Shown piece after piece: positions 33,749 through 42,550 of a stretch of 44,129 bases of DNA (its first letter is position 1; the number at the start of each line of letters is the position of its first letter). Location of the stretch: NCBI RefSeq assembly GCF_001373415.1, contig NZ_CDSE01000034.1, positions 1-44,129 on the forward strand, given 5' to 3'. The DNA is from Paenibacillus dakarensis. GTDB taxonomy: Bacteria > Bacillota > Bacilli > Paenibacillales > Paenibacillaceae. Below the pieces are notes generated by a model. The model saw nothing but the letters and a program-made list of their open reading frames with translations. It was not told the DNA's origin and made no database searches. A program made the position numbers and the translations under genes.

Positions 33749-34250
33749 GAATAAAAGTACATATCGCGTCGCCGTTTATCCCGGAAGCTTTGATCCGGTA
33801 ACGATGGGGCATATGGATATTATTACGAGAGCATCCAAACAGTTTGATCTGCTCATCGTAGCTGTGCTTAACAACTTAAGTAAGAATCCTTTGTTTACCT
33901 TAGAAGAGCGGAAAGAGCTGCTGAGAAAAGTGACCTCTCACCTGCCCAATGTTGAGGTGGACGGGTTCCGGGATTTACTTGCCAATTATGTCCGTCAAAA
34001 AGAAGCACAAGTGATTGTGCGCGGAATCCGGTCGGTTACTGATTTTGAGTATGAGCTGGCCATGGCATCAACGAATCATAAGCTGAATCCGGATGCGGAA
34101 ACGATTTTTATGATGACCAATCCGAAGTACTCCTATCTAAGCTCCAGTCTTGTGAAAGAAATAGCCCATTTCAATGGGGATACAACAGATCTGGTTAGTC
34201 CGGAGGTAGATATTGCTCTGCGTAAAAAGTTTAATCATTACGTCGAATGA
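33738..34250 (+). CDS. coaD: Phosphopantetheine adenylyltransferase
   Basis: Transfers AMP from ATP to 4'-phosphopantetheine, the fourth step of coenzyme A synthesis. The nucleotidyltransferase motif is YPGSFDPVTMGH (residues 14-25); RGIRSVTDFEYE and the C-terminal YSYLSSSLVKEIA are also present. ATG 33738 follows AAGGAGGG and gives 170 residues, close to the usual 160. An earlier in-frame ATG (33594) lies inside rsmD and is rejected. Its 3' end overlaps the convergent ylbJ gene by 20 bases. Confidence 0.96.
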   Translation: MKTENKSTYRVAVYPGSFDPVTMGHMDIITRASKQFDLLIVAVLNNLSKNPLFTLEERKELLRKVTSHLPNVEVDGFRDLLANYVRQKEAQVIVRGIRSVTDFEYELAMASTNHKLNPDAETIFMMTNPKYSYLSSSLVKEIAHFNGDTTDLVSPEVDIALRKKFNHYVE

Positions 34251-35460
34251 TATAGCGGGATATTGCCCAGAACATAGCTGTTAGAACAATCGAAGCAATC
34301 ACTTGCCATTGAAAGAGCTCAGGAAACTTGTTCCAGAGACTAAAATGCTGATCACTCTGCAAAGCTTCATGAGGCACAACACCAAAAGCCGGAAGGACAG
34401 ATAGAGTCATGGAAGCTGCCGGCTTCCAGAAGAGAAGGGTTAAACCAAAGGCATAAGCTGCATGCACAAGCCGTTTAAATGCGAATACGCTCCATTTCAC
34501 GCTTCCATGAGATTTTAGGCCAGAAAGGCTCTGAAGTTGAGCGCTAATGCCGCTCCAAGCCAGAACGGCTGAGAGAAGACTCAGTTGTAAACCGGGTGAA
34601 GTGAATATTCCTTCAGTGATCGACTGAGATCCGATATGAACTTCGAGTAAACCGGCTGCAATAAATGGAATGATATTTGAAGAAAGAGGATCTGATAATA
34701 CATTCACCATGACCGCAAAGATCATGATAAAGCCGCCGGTCATCATTAAGGTTTGAACGGAACGTGTTACGGATTCGCCCAGCAGTTTACCGAAGCTCCT
34801 TCCATCCCGGCTGCGTGCCCTTGCTGCGGCTTTGGCTGCTTGCAGCAGCAAAGATGTGCCTTTTTGCTGTCCAACGGCCATGCTAGTATAGATTGAACGC
34901 TTAAGGTTAGCTCGCCCGGTATTTTTTGACTTAGGAGAGTACGTCCATGCTGCAAGGAGACCTGAGATCCAGTGGATTGCGAGCAGGAAATATCCTGCTT
35001 CCGGTTGATGAAGAAGGCCGCCTCCAATAACAACCAGAATGGTCATGGGATTACAGAAGTGGGCCATGGCTGTAAGCCTTCCGGCCTCCGCTGCTGTGAG
35101 TTCATTATTCTTTACCATTTCGGCTGACAGCTGAGCTGCTGCCGGAAATCCTGCAATCATGCCGGTGATTAGCACGGTGCCTCCGCTGCCCGGCAGGTGG
35201 AATATTTTTCGCATCATCGGTTCTAGGAGCACGCCCATACCATGGGACCAGCCATAGGCATTAATCATCTCCACCAGAACTAAAAAAGGGAGAAGCGCCG
35301 GAAATACAATGTTCCACCATAACTTCAATGCATGGAGAGAAGCCTGAAAGGCTGGTTCAGGCGCACTGACAACGGATATTACAAGCATGAGAGCAGCGGT
35401 GCCGAGAAGAATGGTGGACCAGATGCCGGATGAACGAAGGGTGGCTTTGTCTTTATTCAA
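34231..35460 (-). CDS. ylbJ: Sporulation integral membrane protein YlbJ
   Basis: Nucleoside-transporter-gate-like membrane protein needed for spore cortex formation in Bacillus subtilis. About eight hydrophobic segments are seen; LWWNIVFPALLPFLVLVE, ITGMIAGFPAAAQLSAEMV, ERL-like AGRLTAMAHFCNPMTILVV and the C-terminal gate-like segments fit the family. The start is TTG 35460, with GGAGAGGAG upstream (409 residues); ATG 35520 adds 20 residues with no ribosome site of their own. It runs against coaD, with overlapping 3' ends, and is divergent from sepM. Its presence indicates a spore former. Confidence 0.93.
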   Translation of the reverse strand: MNKDKATLRSSGIWSTILLGTAALMLVISVVSAPEPAFQASLHALKLWWNIVFPALLPFLVLVEMINAYGWSHGMGVLLEPMMRKIFHLPGSGGTVLITGMIAGFPAAAQLSAEMVKNNELTAAEAGRLTAMAHFCNPMTILVVIGGGLLHQPEAGYFLLAIHWISGLLAAWTYSPKSKNTGRANLKRSIYTSMAVGQQKGTSLLLQAAKAAARARSRDGRSFGKLLGESVTRSVQTLMMTGGFIMIFAVMVNVLSDPLSSNIIPFIAAGLLEVHIGSQSITEGIFTSPGLQLSLLSAVLAWSGISAQLQSLSGLKSHGSVKWSVFAFKRLVHAAYAFGLTLLFWKPAASMTLSVLPAFGVVPHEALQSDQHFSLWNKFPELFQWQVIASIVLTAMFWAISRYIIRRND

Positions 35461-35577
35461 AAGGATTCTCCTCTCCGCATAAACATGGCTAGTACCACTG
35501 TATGCAGAGGAGACAACCATCAGACCAAAAGAGGTACCAAGGAGTGGCGTTAGTTATTGCAGGGGGATAGGAAAATC

Positions 35578-36618
35578 ATGAAAAGAACCGTTAAACCAGG
35601 TGGTATACGAGTACTTGTATATCTTTTGCTCATTGGAATATTGCTGTATGTGGTCGTGTACATGCCAACACCTTATTTGATTTACCAGCCGGGGAGTGCA
35701 GAAGAAGTAAGGCCAATGATTTCTGTTGAGAAGGGCGATCCTTCTGAAGAAGGAACCTTTATGCTTACAACCGTATCAGCAAGCTATGCCAATATGGCAC
35801 TTCTGGTCATGTCGGCTTTTAACTCGAACGCTGAAGTGGTGCCGAAGGAAGAGAAGATGGGCGGCCAAAACAAAGCGGAATATGCAGCCACCCAAATGTA
35901 CTATATGAATTCATCCCAGTCTTCAGCAATGGAGGCAGCCTATCATGAAGCGGATATCGATTACGATATCATTCCTGCTTACATGTTTATCATGTCGGTT
36001 CCAAAAGACTCGGCGAACAAGGAACGCTTCCGACCAGGTGACAAGCTGCTCTCCGTCGATGGCGAGCCGGCTTCTGACAATGTTAAGCTTGCTGAAATGC
36101 TGTCTGCCCAAACCATCGGGGATGTGGTAGAAGTTAAGTTAGAGCGGGGCGGCAAGACGATTACGGAGAAGGTGCCTTTAGTATCGATTAAGGATAATAA
36201 AACCGGAACAGAGCGTCCAGGCTTAGGGGTGGTCATTGCCACCATGCAGAAGGTAGAGCCGAGAAATCCGGATCATCGGATTATATTTGCGGACACAGAA
36301 ATCGGAGGCCCGTCTGCCGGTTTGATGTTCACGATGGAAATTTATAATCAGCTTACACCTGGAGATCTAAGTAAGGGTTATCGTGTGGCTGGAACCGGAA
36401 CCATTGATAATGAAGGCAACGTGGGGCCGATCGGAGGAGTCAAACATAAAATTGTGGCTGCTCACCGGGAGGGAGCAGAACTATTCTTCGTTCCGCGTAA
36501 AAATTATGAAGAGGCTAAAGTAAAAGCCGATCACATCGGTACCGATATGAAGCTTATCCCGGTTGACAAGCTCGGAGATGCGATCGACTATATGAATGCC
36601 TTGTCTCCTAAAGGGTAA
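35578..36618 (+). CDS. SepM-like PDZ/Lon-type membrane protease (YlbL)
   Basis: Membrane-anchored serine protease on the outer face. One membrane helix near residues 10-30 (VLVYLLLIGILLYVVVYM), a PDZ domain (about 120-205, FRPGDKLLSVDGEPA), and a C-terminal Lon-type domain with the catalytic Ser in GGPSAGL (about 244) and Lys in GGVKHKI (about 289). ATG 35578 follows AGGGGGATAGG; an upstream TTG at 35557 is less likely. 346 residues. Relatives process signalling peptides in streptococci or damaged membrane proteins in bacilli. It ends 11 bases inside the convergent tmcAL gene. Confidence 0.93.
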   Translation: MKRTVKPGGIRVLVYLLLIGILLYVVVYMPTPYLIYQPGSAEEVRPMISVEKGDPSEEGTFMLTTVSASYANMALLVMSAFNSNAEVVPKEEKMGGQNKAEYAATQMYYMNSSQSSAMEAAYHEADIDYDIIPAYMFIMSVPKDSANKERFRPGDKLLSVDGEPASDNVKLAEMLSAQTIGDVVEVKLERGGKTITEKVPLVSIKDNKTGTERPGLGVVIATMQKVEPRNPDHRIIFADTEIGGPSAGLMFTMEIYNQLTPGDLSKGYRVAGTGTIDNEGNVGPIGGVKHKIVAAHREGAELFFVPRKNYEEAKVKADHIGTDMKLIPVDKLGDAIDYMNALSPKG

Positions 36619-37843
36619 CAGGAGGAAGGAAAAAATCACTGAACATTTGGGCTGCTGCAGGGCTTGGATATGCGTTAGCGTAGACAGCAGCTGCTTCCAG
36701 ATCCCAAGTTAAATAGGGATGCGAGAAGGTGGAGGGCTTCATGACTACCGGCAGTGTGGCCGACCTTTTCATTTGCTTTAGAAGCGTCCTTCCTTTCGTG
36801 CTGAAGCCGAGGACCCGGATAAACCCGGGACCTTCAGCGAGCTGGGAACGGGTTAATTCGGTTTTGCGATGATGGAGCAAGATATGCAGAAGCATACGCT
36901 GCAGCTTGGTTCGTGTATAGCGTTTTGTCTTTAATGCAGTGAGCAGGGATTCAACAGTAGGTTCACGAAGCTCAGGGAGAAGCCGCTTGATCCGGTGTTC
37001 AAGCCCTTCCGTTACCTCATAATATGATTCGAGTTCAGACGTACTGTGTGTAAGCAGGGCATGGAACAACGGTTGACGAAATCTTTCCCAGTCCATAGGC
37101 CCAAATCCTTCAGCGAATTCCCTATGAAGAATATCAAGCGTGTATTCCGGAACGTAGGATGAAACAGAATCAAGTCCATCCTCCAAAATAAGCTTGCGGA
37201 TTGAGGTCGCGCTGGCAATATTCCGGTTAGCCGGTACCAAATCGTGATAATTGGCACCTTCCCGCGGAATGGTATATGGAACGATGCTGCTATCGAGCCG
37301 CTCAAGCGCGATCAGATAATGCAGACCAAGCGAGTTGTTGGGCTGTGACATCAGTTGTGATAAATGCTGAATGGATGCTTCCGATTCTCCTGTTACTGAG
37401 GCGGCAGCTGCTGCGTACGCGGCGGGAAAGTTACTGCCGCTTGCCATGCGCTGTGCGATCTCAATCTGAAGCTCCCCGCTTTCTCTAGCCAGCGCCTTGG
37501 CAAGCGGGAGCATTTCCTTGAGGCTTCCGCTTTCTGAACCAAAGGAAATGCAGTCGACGATACCGGTCCCTTTCAGAAGAGAAACAGCGCCGTAAGCGAA
37601 CCACTCTGCCGGTTGTACAGCATAGGCTGCCGGCAGTTCGATGACAAGGTCTGCACCCATATGAAGCGCCATCTCTGTACGTGCGCGTTTATGAACGAGC
37701 GCGGGTTCACCCCGTTGCAAAAATGGACCGCTCATAACGGCAATTACAGCATCCGCTTGGGTGATTTCTTTCGATCTTGTATAATGAAGCACATGGCCGT
37801 TGTGCAAGGGGTTATATTCCACAACAATTCCAACGGTTTTCAT
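36608..37843 (-). CDS. tmcAL: tRNA(Met) cytidine acetate ligase
   Basis: Makes N4-acetylcytidine at the wobble base of elongator tRNA(Met) from acetate and ATP; formerly YlbM. The N-terminal nucleotidyltransferase fold has VVEYNPLHNGHVLHY (residues 7-21, the HxGH-like ATP motif), AVMSGPFLQRGEPAL and ELPAAYAVQPAEWFAYGAV, then ISFGSE and the C-terminal family region. 411 residues. ATG 37843 follows AAGGAG. It sits between sepM and yceD in the standard ylb order. Confidence 0.95.
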   Translation of the reverse strand: MKTVGIVVEYNPLHNGHVLHYTRSKEITQADAVIAVMSGPFLQRGEPALVHKRARTEMALHMGADLVIELPAAYAVQPAEWFAYGAVSLLKGTGIVDCISFGSESGSLKEMLPLAKALARESGELQIEIAQRMASGSNFPAAYAAAAASVTGESEASIQHLSQLMSQPNNSLGLHYLIALERLDSSIVPYTIPREGANYHDLVPANRNIASATSIRKLILEDGLDSVSSYVPEYTLDILHREFAEGFGPMDWERFRQPLFHALLTHSTSELESYYEVTEGLEHRIKRLLPELREPTVESLLTALKTKRYTRTKLQRMLLHILLHHRKTELTRSQLAEGPGFIRVLGFSTKGRTLLKQMKRSATLPVVMKPSTFSHPYLTWDLEAAAVYANAYPSPAAAQMFSDFFLPPVTL

Positions 37844-37969
37844 TTAACCAACTCCTTGATAAAAATATATCATAATTCATTGGCTCTTCTGCAAGAATAA
37901 CTGAAGCAGCATCGAATTACCGATGCTATATTAAAAACAATTTCGGTCTAGAAATTGATTGGTATGATG

Positions 37970-37999
37970 TTGACAAAAGTCTCTTAAAATCGGTATAAT
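37970..37999 (+). promoter_or_regulatory. Promoter of yceD-rpmF
   Basis: Perfect TTGACA (37970-37975), 18 bases, perfect TATAAT (37994-37999). It should drive yceD and rpmF strongly, as expected for ribosomal protein supply. Confidence 0.85.
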
Positions 38000-38026
38000 A
38001 ATCTTTGTTTGCTTGGAGTGATGGAT

Positions 38027-38536
38027 ATGCTTATTCAATTTAAGAAATTGACAACCAGCGATCAACCGTTACAGTTCCATCAAACCGTGGATGTTAGCCA
38101 AGCTGTAAAGGGTCGGAAGGAAATTGTTTCTGTAGCTCCGCTTGAAGTGGATCTAACGGTTACACCAACCGTCACTGGCTCGGTAGACGTTCATGGTCGG
38201 TTAAAGGGTCAGCTAGAGATGACATGCTCACGCTGTCTTAAACCGGTTACTGAACAACTGGACATCCCTTTTCATGAAGTATTCCAGCCCGTAGAGGATC
38301 CTGATAATGTTCAGGATGAAAGTGAAGATATTACATACGTAAAGGGCGAGAGTGTGGATCTCGCTGAGTATGTAGAAGAAGCTTTTATACTCTACTTGCC
38401 GTTTGCCCCGGTTTGCAGTGAGGATTGTAAGGGGCTTTGCCCAAGCTGCGGTAAAGACCTGAATGAAGGTTCCTGCAATTGCGATACAGAAGTAATCGAC
38501 CCGAGGTTAGCTGGGCTGAAGGACTTTTTTAAATGA
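38027..38536 (+). CDS. yceD: YceD/DUF177 family protein (YlbN)
   Basis: Small conserved protein nearly always encoded just before rpmF and linked to 23S rRNA or 50S subunit assembly; the exact role is not settled. It has an N-terminal beta-rich part and cysteine pairs in MTCSRCLKPV (about residues 66-75) and CSEDCKGLCPSCGKDL (about 128-143), which could bind zinc. ATG 38027 is chosen, eight bases after GGAG; ATG 38021 or TTG 38009 are alternatives. 169 residues. Confidence 0.92.
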   Translation: MLIQFKKLTTSDQPLQFHQTVDVSQAVKGRKEIVSVAPLEVDLTVTPTVTGSVDVHGRLKGQLEMTCSRCLKPVTEQLDIPFHEVFQPVEDPDNVQDESEDITYVKGESVDLAEYVEEAFILYLPFAPVCSEDCKGLCPSCGKDLNEGSCNCDTEVIDPRLAGLKDFFK

Positions 38537-38589
38537 TGATGGATATGAACATCCCGTGTAAACGGGTTAACTGATAAGGAGGTGGGAAC

Positions 38590-38763
38590 ATGGCAGTACC
38601 TCAACGTAGAACGTCCAAAACACGTCGTGACAAGCGTCGTACTCACTTTAAATTGGCTGTGCCAGGCATGGTGAAATGCGAACAGTGCGGAGAATTGAAA
38701 CTTGCTCACCGCGTATGTAAAGTGTGCGGAACGTACAAAGCAAGAGAGATTATCAAGCAATAG
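38590..38763 (+). CDS. rpmF: 50S ribosomal protein L32
   Basis: Structural protein of the large ribosomal subunit, 57 residues. It begins [20 protein letters not shown] and has the zinc-ribbon cysteines C30, C33, C43 and C46, so this is the zinc-binding form rather than the zinc-free paralogue. ATG 38590 follows AAGGAGGTGGG. It is co-transcribed with yceD and ends just before a terminator. Confidence 0.97.
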   Translation: MAVPQRRTSKTRRDKRRTHFKLAVPGMVKCEQCGELKLAHRVCKVCGTYKAREIIKQ

Positions 38764-38776
38764 TTTTTTTAATAAG

Positions 38777-38811
38777 TAGTACTTCATCTTTGGTGAGGTG
38801 CTATTTTTTTT
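38777..38811 (+). terminator. Terminator after rpmF
   Basis: TAGTACTTCAT (38777-38787) pairs with GTGAGGTGCTA (38793-38803) as RNA, using G-U pairs, followed by eight T. Because of the G-U pairs it works on this strand only. Confidence 0.8.
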
Positions 38812-38847
38812 GTCTTTAAGCCACTTTCTTTTTGAAGTAACATGATT

Positions 38848-38880
38848 TATACTTAACTTTAGTACCAGGTTCTAATATTA
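38848..38880 (+). promoter_or_regulatory. FapR operator and promoter of the fapR-plsX-fab operon
   Basis: TTTAGTACCAGGTTCTAATA (38858-38877) closely matches the conserved FapR site of bacilli (TTAGTACC..GGTTCTAAT type). TATACT (38848-38853) just upstream is the likely -10 box, so the operator covers the start point, as in Bacillus subtilis. FapR bound here would be released by malonyl-CoA. Confidence 0.85.
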
Positions 38881-38942
38881 GGGTTAACATTTTACATAAA
38901 TGAAGAGAATGATGCCATTGAGGCAGAAGGAGTTGCACCGTC

Positions 38943-39509
38943 ATCGAACGTCTATCTAAAAAAGATCGGCATCAGCGGTTGATTCAGTTGATTGATGAGA
39001 ACCCTTTTGTCACAGACCGAGAGTTAACGCGCCAGCTCAAAGTGAGCATTCAGACGATTCGTCTTGACCGGATGGAGCTTGGCATTCCTGAGCTTCGTGA
39101 ACGGATGAAGCTGATGGCCGAGCATTCTTATGATCAGGTCCGTTCATTGTCACTGGAAGAAGTGATCGGTGATGTGGTAGATTTACAGCTAGACAAGAGT
39201 GGTATTTCCATTTTTGAAATCCGGGAAGAGCATGTGTTTAGCAAAACGCTGATTGCCAGGGGACACTACGTTTTCGCTCAGGCGAATTCGCTCGCTGTTG
39301 CTGTTATTAATGATGAGATCGCTCTGACTTCGTCAGCAGATATTCGTTTTTTACGGCAAGTAAGGCTTGGAGAGAAATGCATTGCAAAAGCCTATGTGCG
39401 TTCAAATGCAGGACAGAAGGGTAAAGCTAAGGTCGAGGTGTTTACCTATGTCGGTGATGAAATGGTATTCCAGGGGAACTTTGTTGTATACCGTTCCACA
39501 GGGGAGTAA
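38943..39509 (+). CDS. fapR: Fatty acid and phospholipid synthesis regulator FapR
   Basis: Repressor of lipid synthesis that senses malonyl-CoA. An N-terminal HTH of DeoR-like type (VTDRELTRQLKVSIQTIRLDRMELGIPELRERM) joins a hot-dog-fold effector domain (RGHYVFAQANSLAVAVI, GEKCIAKAYVR). No ATG, GTG or TTG precedes the family N-terminus: IERLSKKDRHQRLIQLID is in frame, and AAGGAG (38927-38932) lies seven bases before GTC 38940 and ten before ATC 38943. TTG 38979 would remove the first helix and has no ribosome site. I use ATC 38943 (188 residues). It heads the operon it controls. Confidence 0.92.
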   Translation: MERLSKKDRHQRLIQLIDENPFVTDRELTRQLKVSIQTIRLDRMELGIPELRERMKLMAEHSYDQVRSLSLEEVIGDVVDLQLDKSGISIFEIREEHVFSKTLIARGHYVFAQANSLAVAVINDEIALTSSADIRFLRQVRLGEKCIAKAYVRSNAGQKGKAKVEVFTYVGDEMVFQGNFVVYRSTGE

Positions 39510-39537
39510 CAGAGCAAGAGTTTAAGGAGGATTCAGC

Positions 39538-40524
39538 ATGAGAATTGCTATAGATGCTATGGGTGGCGACAATGCCCCTCTCAGCAACGTAGAGGGTGCA
39601 ATTGCTGCTGCCCAGGAGTGGAAAGATACGGAGATTATACTTGTGGGAGACCAGGCCCGGATTGAGCCGCTTCTGAAAGAAACACCTTCGAATCTGATTC
39701 TTGAACATGCGAGTGAAGTGATCGAAGCAGAGGACGAGCCTGTTAGGGCTGTGCGACGTAAGAAGGACGCTTCAATGGTCGTGGCGGGAAGAATGGTCCG
39801 TGAAGGTAAAGCCGATGCAATGATTTCTGCCGGTAACACAGGGGCACTTATGACGACAGGATTGCTTGTTGTGGGCAGGATGCAGGGGATCGAACGCCCT
39901 GCGCTTGCACCGATGATTCCTACGCTGGACGGAAAGGGCGTACTCGCTCTGGATCTGGGTGCGAATATGGACTCCAAGCCGGAGCATCTTGAACAATATG
40001 CCTTGATGGGCAGCTTGTACCGTGAAAAAGTACATGGGATATCCAAGCCTAGAGTAGGTCTCTTGAATGTCGGAACAGAACCCGGCAAGGGAAATGAATT
40101 AACGAAGCATGCCTATCCTCTGCTCGAACAGCTGCCAATTCATTTTGTCGGCAATGTGGAGGCTCGTGATGTAATGAACGGTGTGTGTGATGTGCTTGTG
40201 TGCGATGGGTTTGCCGGCAATATTTTGCTGAAATCTATCGAAGGAACAGCTGGGGCTTTATTTTCACTGCTGAAGGAACAATTCGGACAATCGCTGAAAA
40301 CGAAGCTGGCCGCTGCTATGATGATGCCGCAGCTAAAAAATCTGAAGTCTGTTATGGATTACAAGGAGCACGGAGGGGCCCCGCTCCTTGGGTTAAGCGG
40401 TCTGGTGGTCAAGAGTCATGGTTCTGCTGACGGTAATGCGATTAAGAATGCGGTTCGTCAAGCCCGGATAGCCATGCAAAATCGTTTGGTTGAAAGCATA
40501 TCGAACGAAATTAGCAGGAAGTGA
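39538..40524 (+). CDS. plsX: Phosphate acyltransferase PlsX
   Basis: Makes acyl phosphate from acyl-ACP, the acyl donor for PlsY in phospholipid synthesis. MRIAIDAMGGDNAP opens the protein; VVAGRMVREGKADAMISAGNTGALM, LDLGANMDSKPEHL and GNVEARDVMNG..DVLVCDGFAGN are family blocks. 328 residues. ATG 39538 follows AAGGAGG, 28 bases after fapR, and the end nearly touches fabH. Confidence 0.97.
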   Translation: MRIAIDAMGGDNAPLSNVEGAIAAAQEWKDTEIILVGDQARIEPLLKETPSNLILEHASEVIEAEDEPVRAVRRKKDASMVVAGRMVREGKADAMISAGNTGALMTTGLLVVGRMQGIERPALAPMIPTLDGKGVLALDLGANMDSKPEHLEQYALMGSLYREKVHGISKPRVGLLNVGTEPGKGNELTKHAYPLLEQLPIHFVGNVEARDVMNGVCDVLVCDGFAGNILLKSIEGTAGALFSLLKEQFGQSLKTKLAAAMMMPQLKNLKSVMDYKEHGGAPLLGLSGLVVKSHGSADGNAIKNAVRQARIAMQNRLVESISNEISRK

Positions 40525-40532
40525 GTGAGAAC

Positions 40533-41525
40533 ATGAACAACAATTTACGTCCGGTTGGAATTATCGGAACAGGCAAATACGTGCCTGAGAAAATTTTAAC
40601 AAATAGCGATCTTGAGAAAATAGTAGAAACAAATGATGAATGGATCGTCTCGCGAACAGGAATCAAGGAACGTCATATTGCTTCAGATAATCAAGCAACA
40701 TCGGATCTGGCATATGAAGCTGCGGTTAAAGCACTGGACTCTGCAGGCTTGTCAGCTTCAGATCTGGATCTGATTATCGTCGCAACGATTACACCGGATA
40801 TGTCCTTTCCGTCTACGGCATGTATTTTACAGGATCGTCTCGGTGCTAAAAAAGCCGCTGCATTTGATTTATCGGCAGCATGTTCAGGATTTGTATATGG
40901 TCTGGCTACGGCAACGAATTTTCTGCAGACAGGAATGTACAATAATGCGCTCGTCATTGGTGCAGATTGCCTGTCCAGAATTACAGATTACACGGATCGC
41001 AACACCTGCGTGCTGTTCGGTGATGGTGCAGGCGCAGTCGTGCTTGGAGAAGTTCCGGAAGGAAGAGGATTTCAATCCTTTGATCTTGGGGCAGAAGGAG
41101 CTGGAGGCGCACACCTTTATCTTGAAGCTGGCGGTTCTCGTATGCCGGCGTCTGCTGAAACGGTTGAAGGGAAGAAACACTATATTTACATGAACGGGCG
41201 GGAAGTATTTAAGTTTGCGGTTCGAGTCATGAGCTCTGCGACAGAGGCAGTCCTGTCTAAAGCGGGCATAACCAAAGAAGATATTGACGTGTTTGTTCCT
41301 CATCAAGCCAATATACGTATTATTCAGTCTGCTATGGAACGTTTAAACCTTCCGGCAGAGAGAGTGGTAGTCAATGTTGACAAGTATGCTAACACATCGG
41401 CGGCTTCCGTTCCGCTTGCCTTGGTGGAAGCCGTGGAAGATGGACGCCTGAAGGAAGGCGACACCGTAGTAATGGTCGGTTTTGGCGGCGGTTTGACTTG
41501 GGGCGCATCCGTTCTTAAATGGTAG
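40533..41525 (+). CDS. fabH: 3-Oxoacyl-ACP synthase III
   Basis: Starts fatty acid chains by joining acetyl-CoA or branched acyl-CoA with malonyl-ACP; in bacilli it prefers branched primers. The catalytic triad is Cys117 (AACSGFVYG), His257 (PHQAN) and Asn287 (NTSAAS). 330 residues. The start is ATG 40533; GTG 40521, four codons earlier, overlaps the plsX stop and is possible. It is the second biosynthetic gene of the FapR operon. Confidence 0.96.
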   Translation: MNNNLRPVGIIGTGKYVPEKILTNSDLEKIVETNDEWIVSRTGIKERHIASDNQATSDLAYEAAVKALDSAGLSASDLDLIIVATITPDMSFPSTACILQDRLGAKKAAAFDLSAACSGFVYGLATATNFLQTGMYNNALVIGADCLSRITDYTDRNTCVLFGDGAGAVVLGEVPEGRGFQSFDLGAEGAGGAHLYLEAGGSRMPASAETVEGKKHYIYMNGREVFKFAVRVMSSATEAVLSKAGITKEDIDVFVPHQANIRIIQSAMERLNLPAERVVVNVDKYANTSAASVPLALVEAVEDGRLKEGDTVVMVGFGGGLTWGASVLKW

Positions 41526-41560
41526 GAGAAATCGTAATCTAGCTGAAGGGAGCATTACAT

Positions 41561-42490
41561 TTGGGAAAGATAGCTTTTGTTTTTCCAGGCCAAGGCGCCC
41601 AAGTGGTAGGCATGGCCAAAGATGTATTTGATGAAGTCCCGGCGTCCCGCAGGGTCATCGAAACAGCAGATGAATCGCTTGGATTCGCTCTAAGTTCAAT
41701 CATGTTTAAAGGTCCGGATCAGGAATTGAAGCAAACATACAATACACAACCCGCACTTCTTGCTGCCAGCGTGGCATATTTGGAGGCTTTCCGCGAGAAA
41801 GGTATTACTCCGGATTATGTGGCTGGACACAGCCTTGGGGAGTACAGTGCACTTGTCTCAGCTGGAGTTCTGACTCTAAAGGAAGCTGTCGGGATTGTAC
41901 GTGCGCGCGGTGAATATATGGAACAGGCCGTTCCCGGCGGACAAGGAGCTATGGCAGCAGTGCTCGGAGCAGATCGTGCAGCACTGGACAGCCTGTGCCG
42001 TGAGGTATCAGAAAACGGGAATCCTGTGGAACTGGCGAATATTAACTGCCCCGGACAAATTGTAATATCAGGCTCGGCTGAAGGGGTTGCAGCCGTATCG
42101 GAACGCGTTAAGGAAGCAGGCGGTAAGCGGGCTATTCCTCTTGAGGTCAGCGGCCCGTTTCACTCTTCTCTGATGAGAGAAGCTGCTGAGCTTCTGTCTG
42201 GGAAGCTTAAGGGTGTGAATCTGTCAGCACCTGCTGTACCTGTAGTTGCTAATGTTACAGCGCAGCCGGTCAGCTCACCCGAAGATATTCGCAAGCTGCT
42301 CGTAGAGCAGGTGTATTCTCCAGTATTGTGGCATGACAGCGTGGAATGGATGATCAGCCAAGGTGTGGATACCTTTATCGAGATCGGACCAGGAAATGTG
42401 CTGACCGGCCTAATTAAGAAGATCGACAGAAGTGTAAAGCTGATTAATATCAATAGTCTGGCCAGCATTAAGGAGTTCGAGGCACTGTAG
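41561..42490 (+). CDS. fabD: Malonyl-CoA:ACP transacylase
   Basis: Moves malonyl from CoA to acyl carrier protein. FVFPGQGAQVVGM (residues 6-18), the nucleophile Ser91 in AGHSLGEYSAL, and the His in SGPFHSSLM (about 199) are present, as is IEIGPGNVLTGL. 309 residues. The start codon is TTG 41561 behind AAGGGAG; the residues right after it fit the family, so TTG is well supported. Confidence 0.96.
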   Translation: MGKIAFVFPGQGAQVVGMAKDVFDEVPASRRVIETADESLGFALSSIMFKGPDQELKQTYNTQPALLAASVAYLEAFREKGITPDYVAGHSLGEYSALVSAGVLTLKEAVGIVRARGEYMEQAVPGGQGAMAAVLGADRAALDSLCREVSENGNPVELANINCPGQIVISGSAEGVAAVSERVKEAGGKRAIPLEVSGPFHSSLMREAAELLSGKLKGVNLSAPAVPVVANVTAQPVSSPEDIRKLLVEQVYSPVLWHDSVEWMISQGVDTFIEIGPGNVLTGLIKKIDRSVKLININSLASIKEFEAL

Positions 42491-42550
42491 GCTCTCTTTG
42501 GAACTGAAAACTCCACTTTTTGGGTAGACTCGGGGAAAGGAGGTACATTC

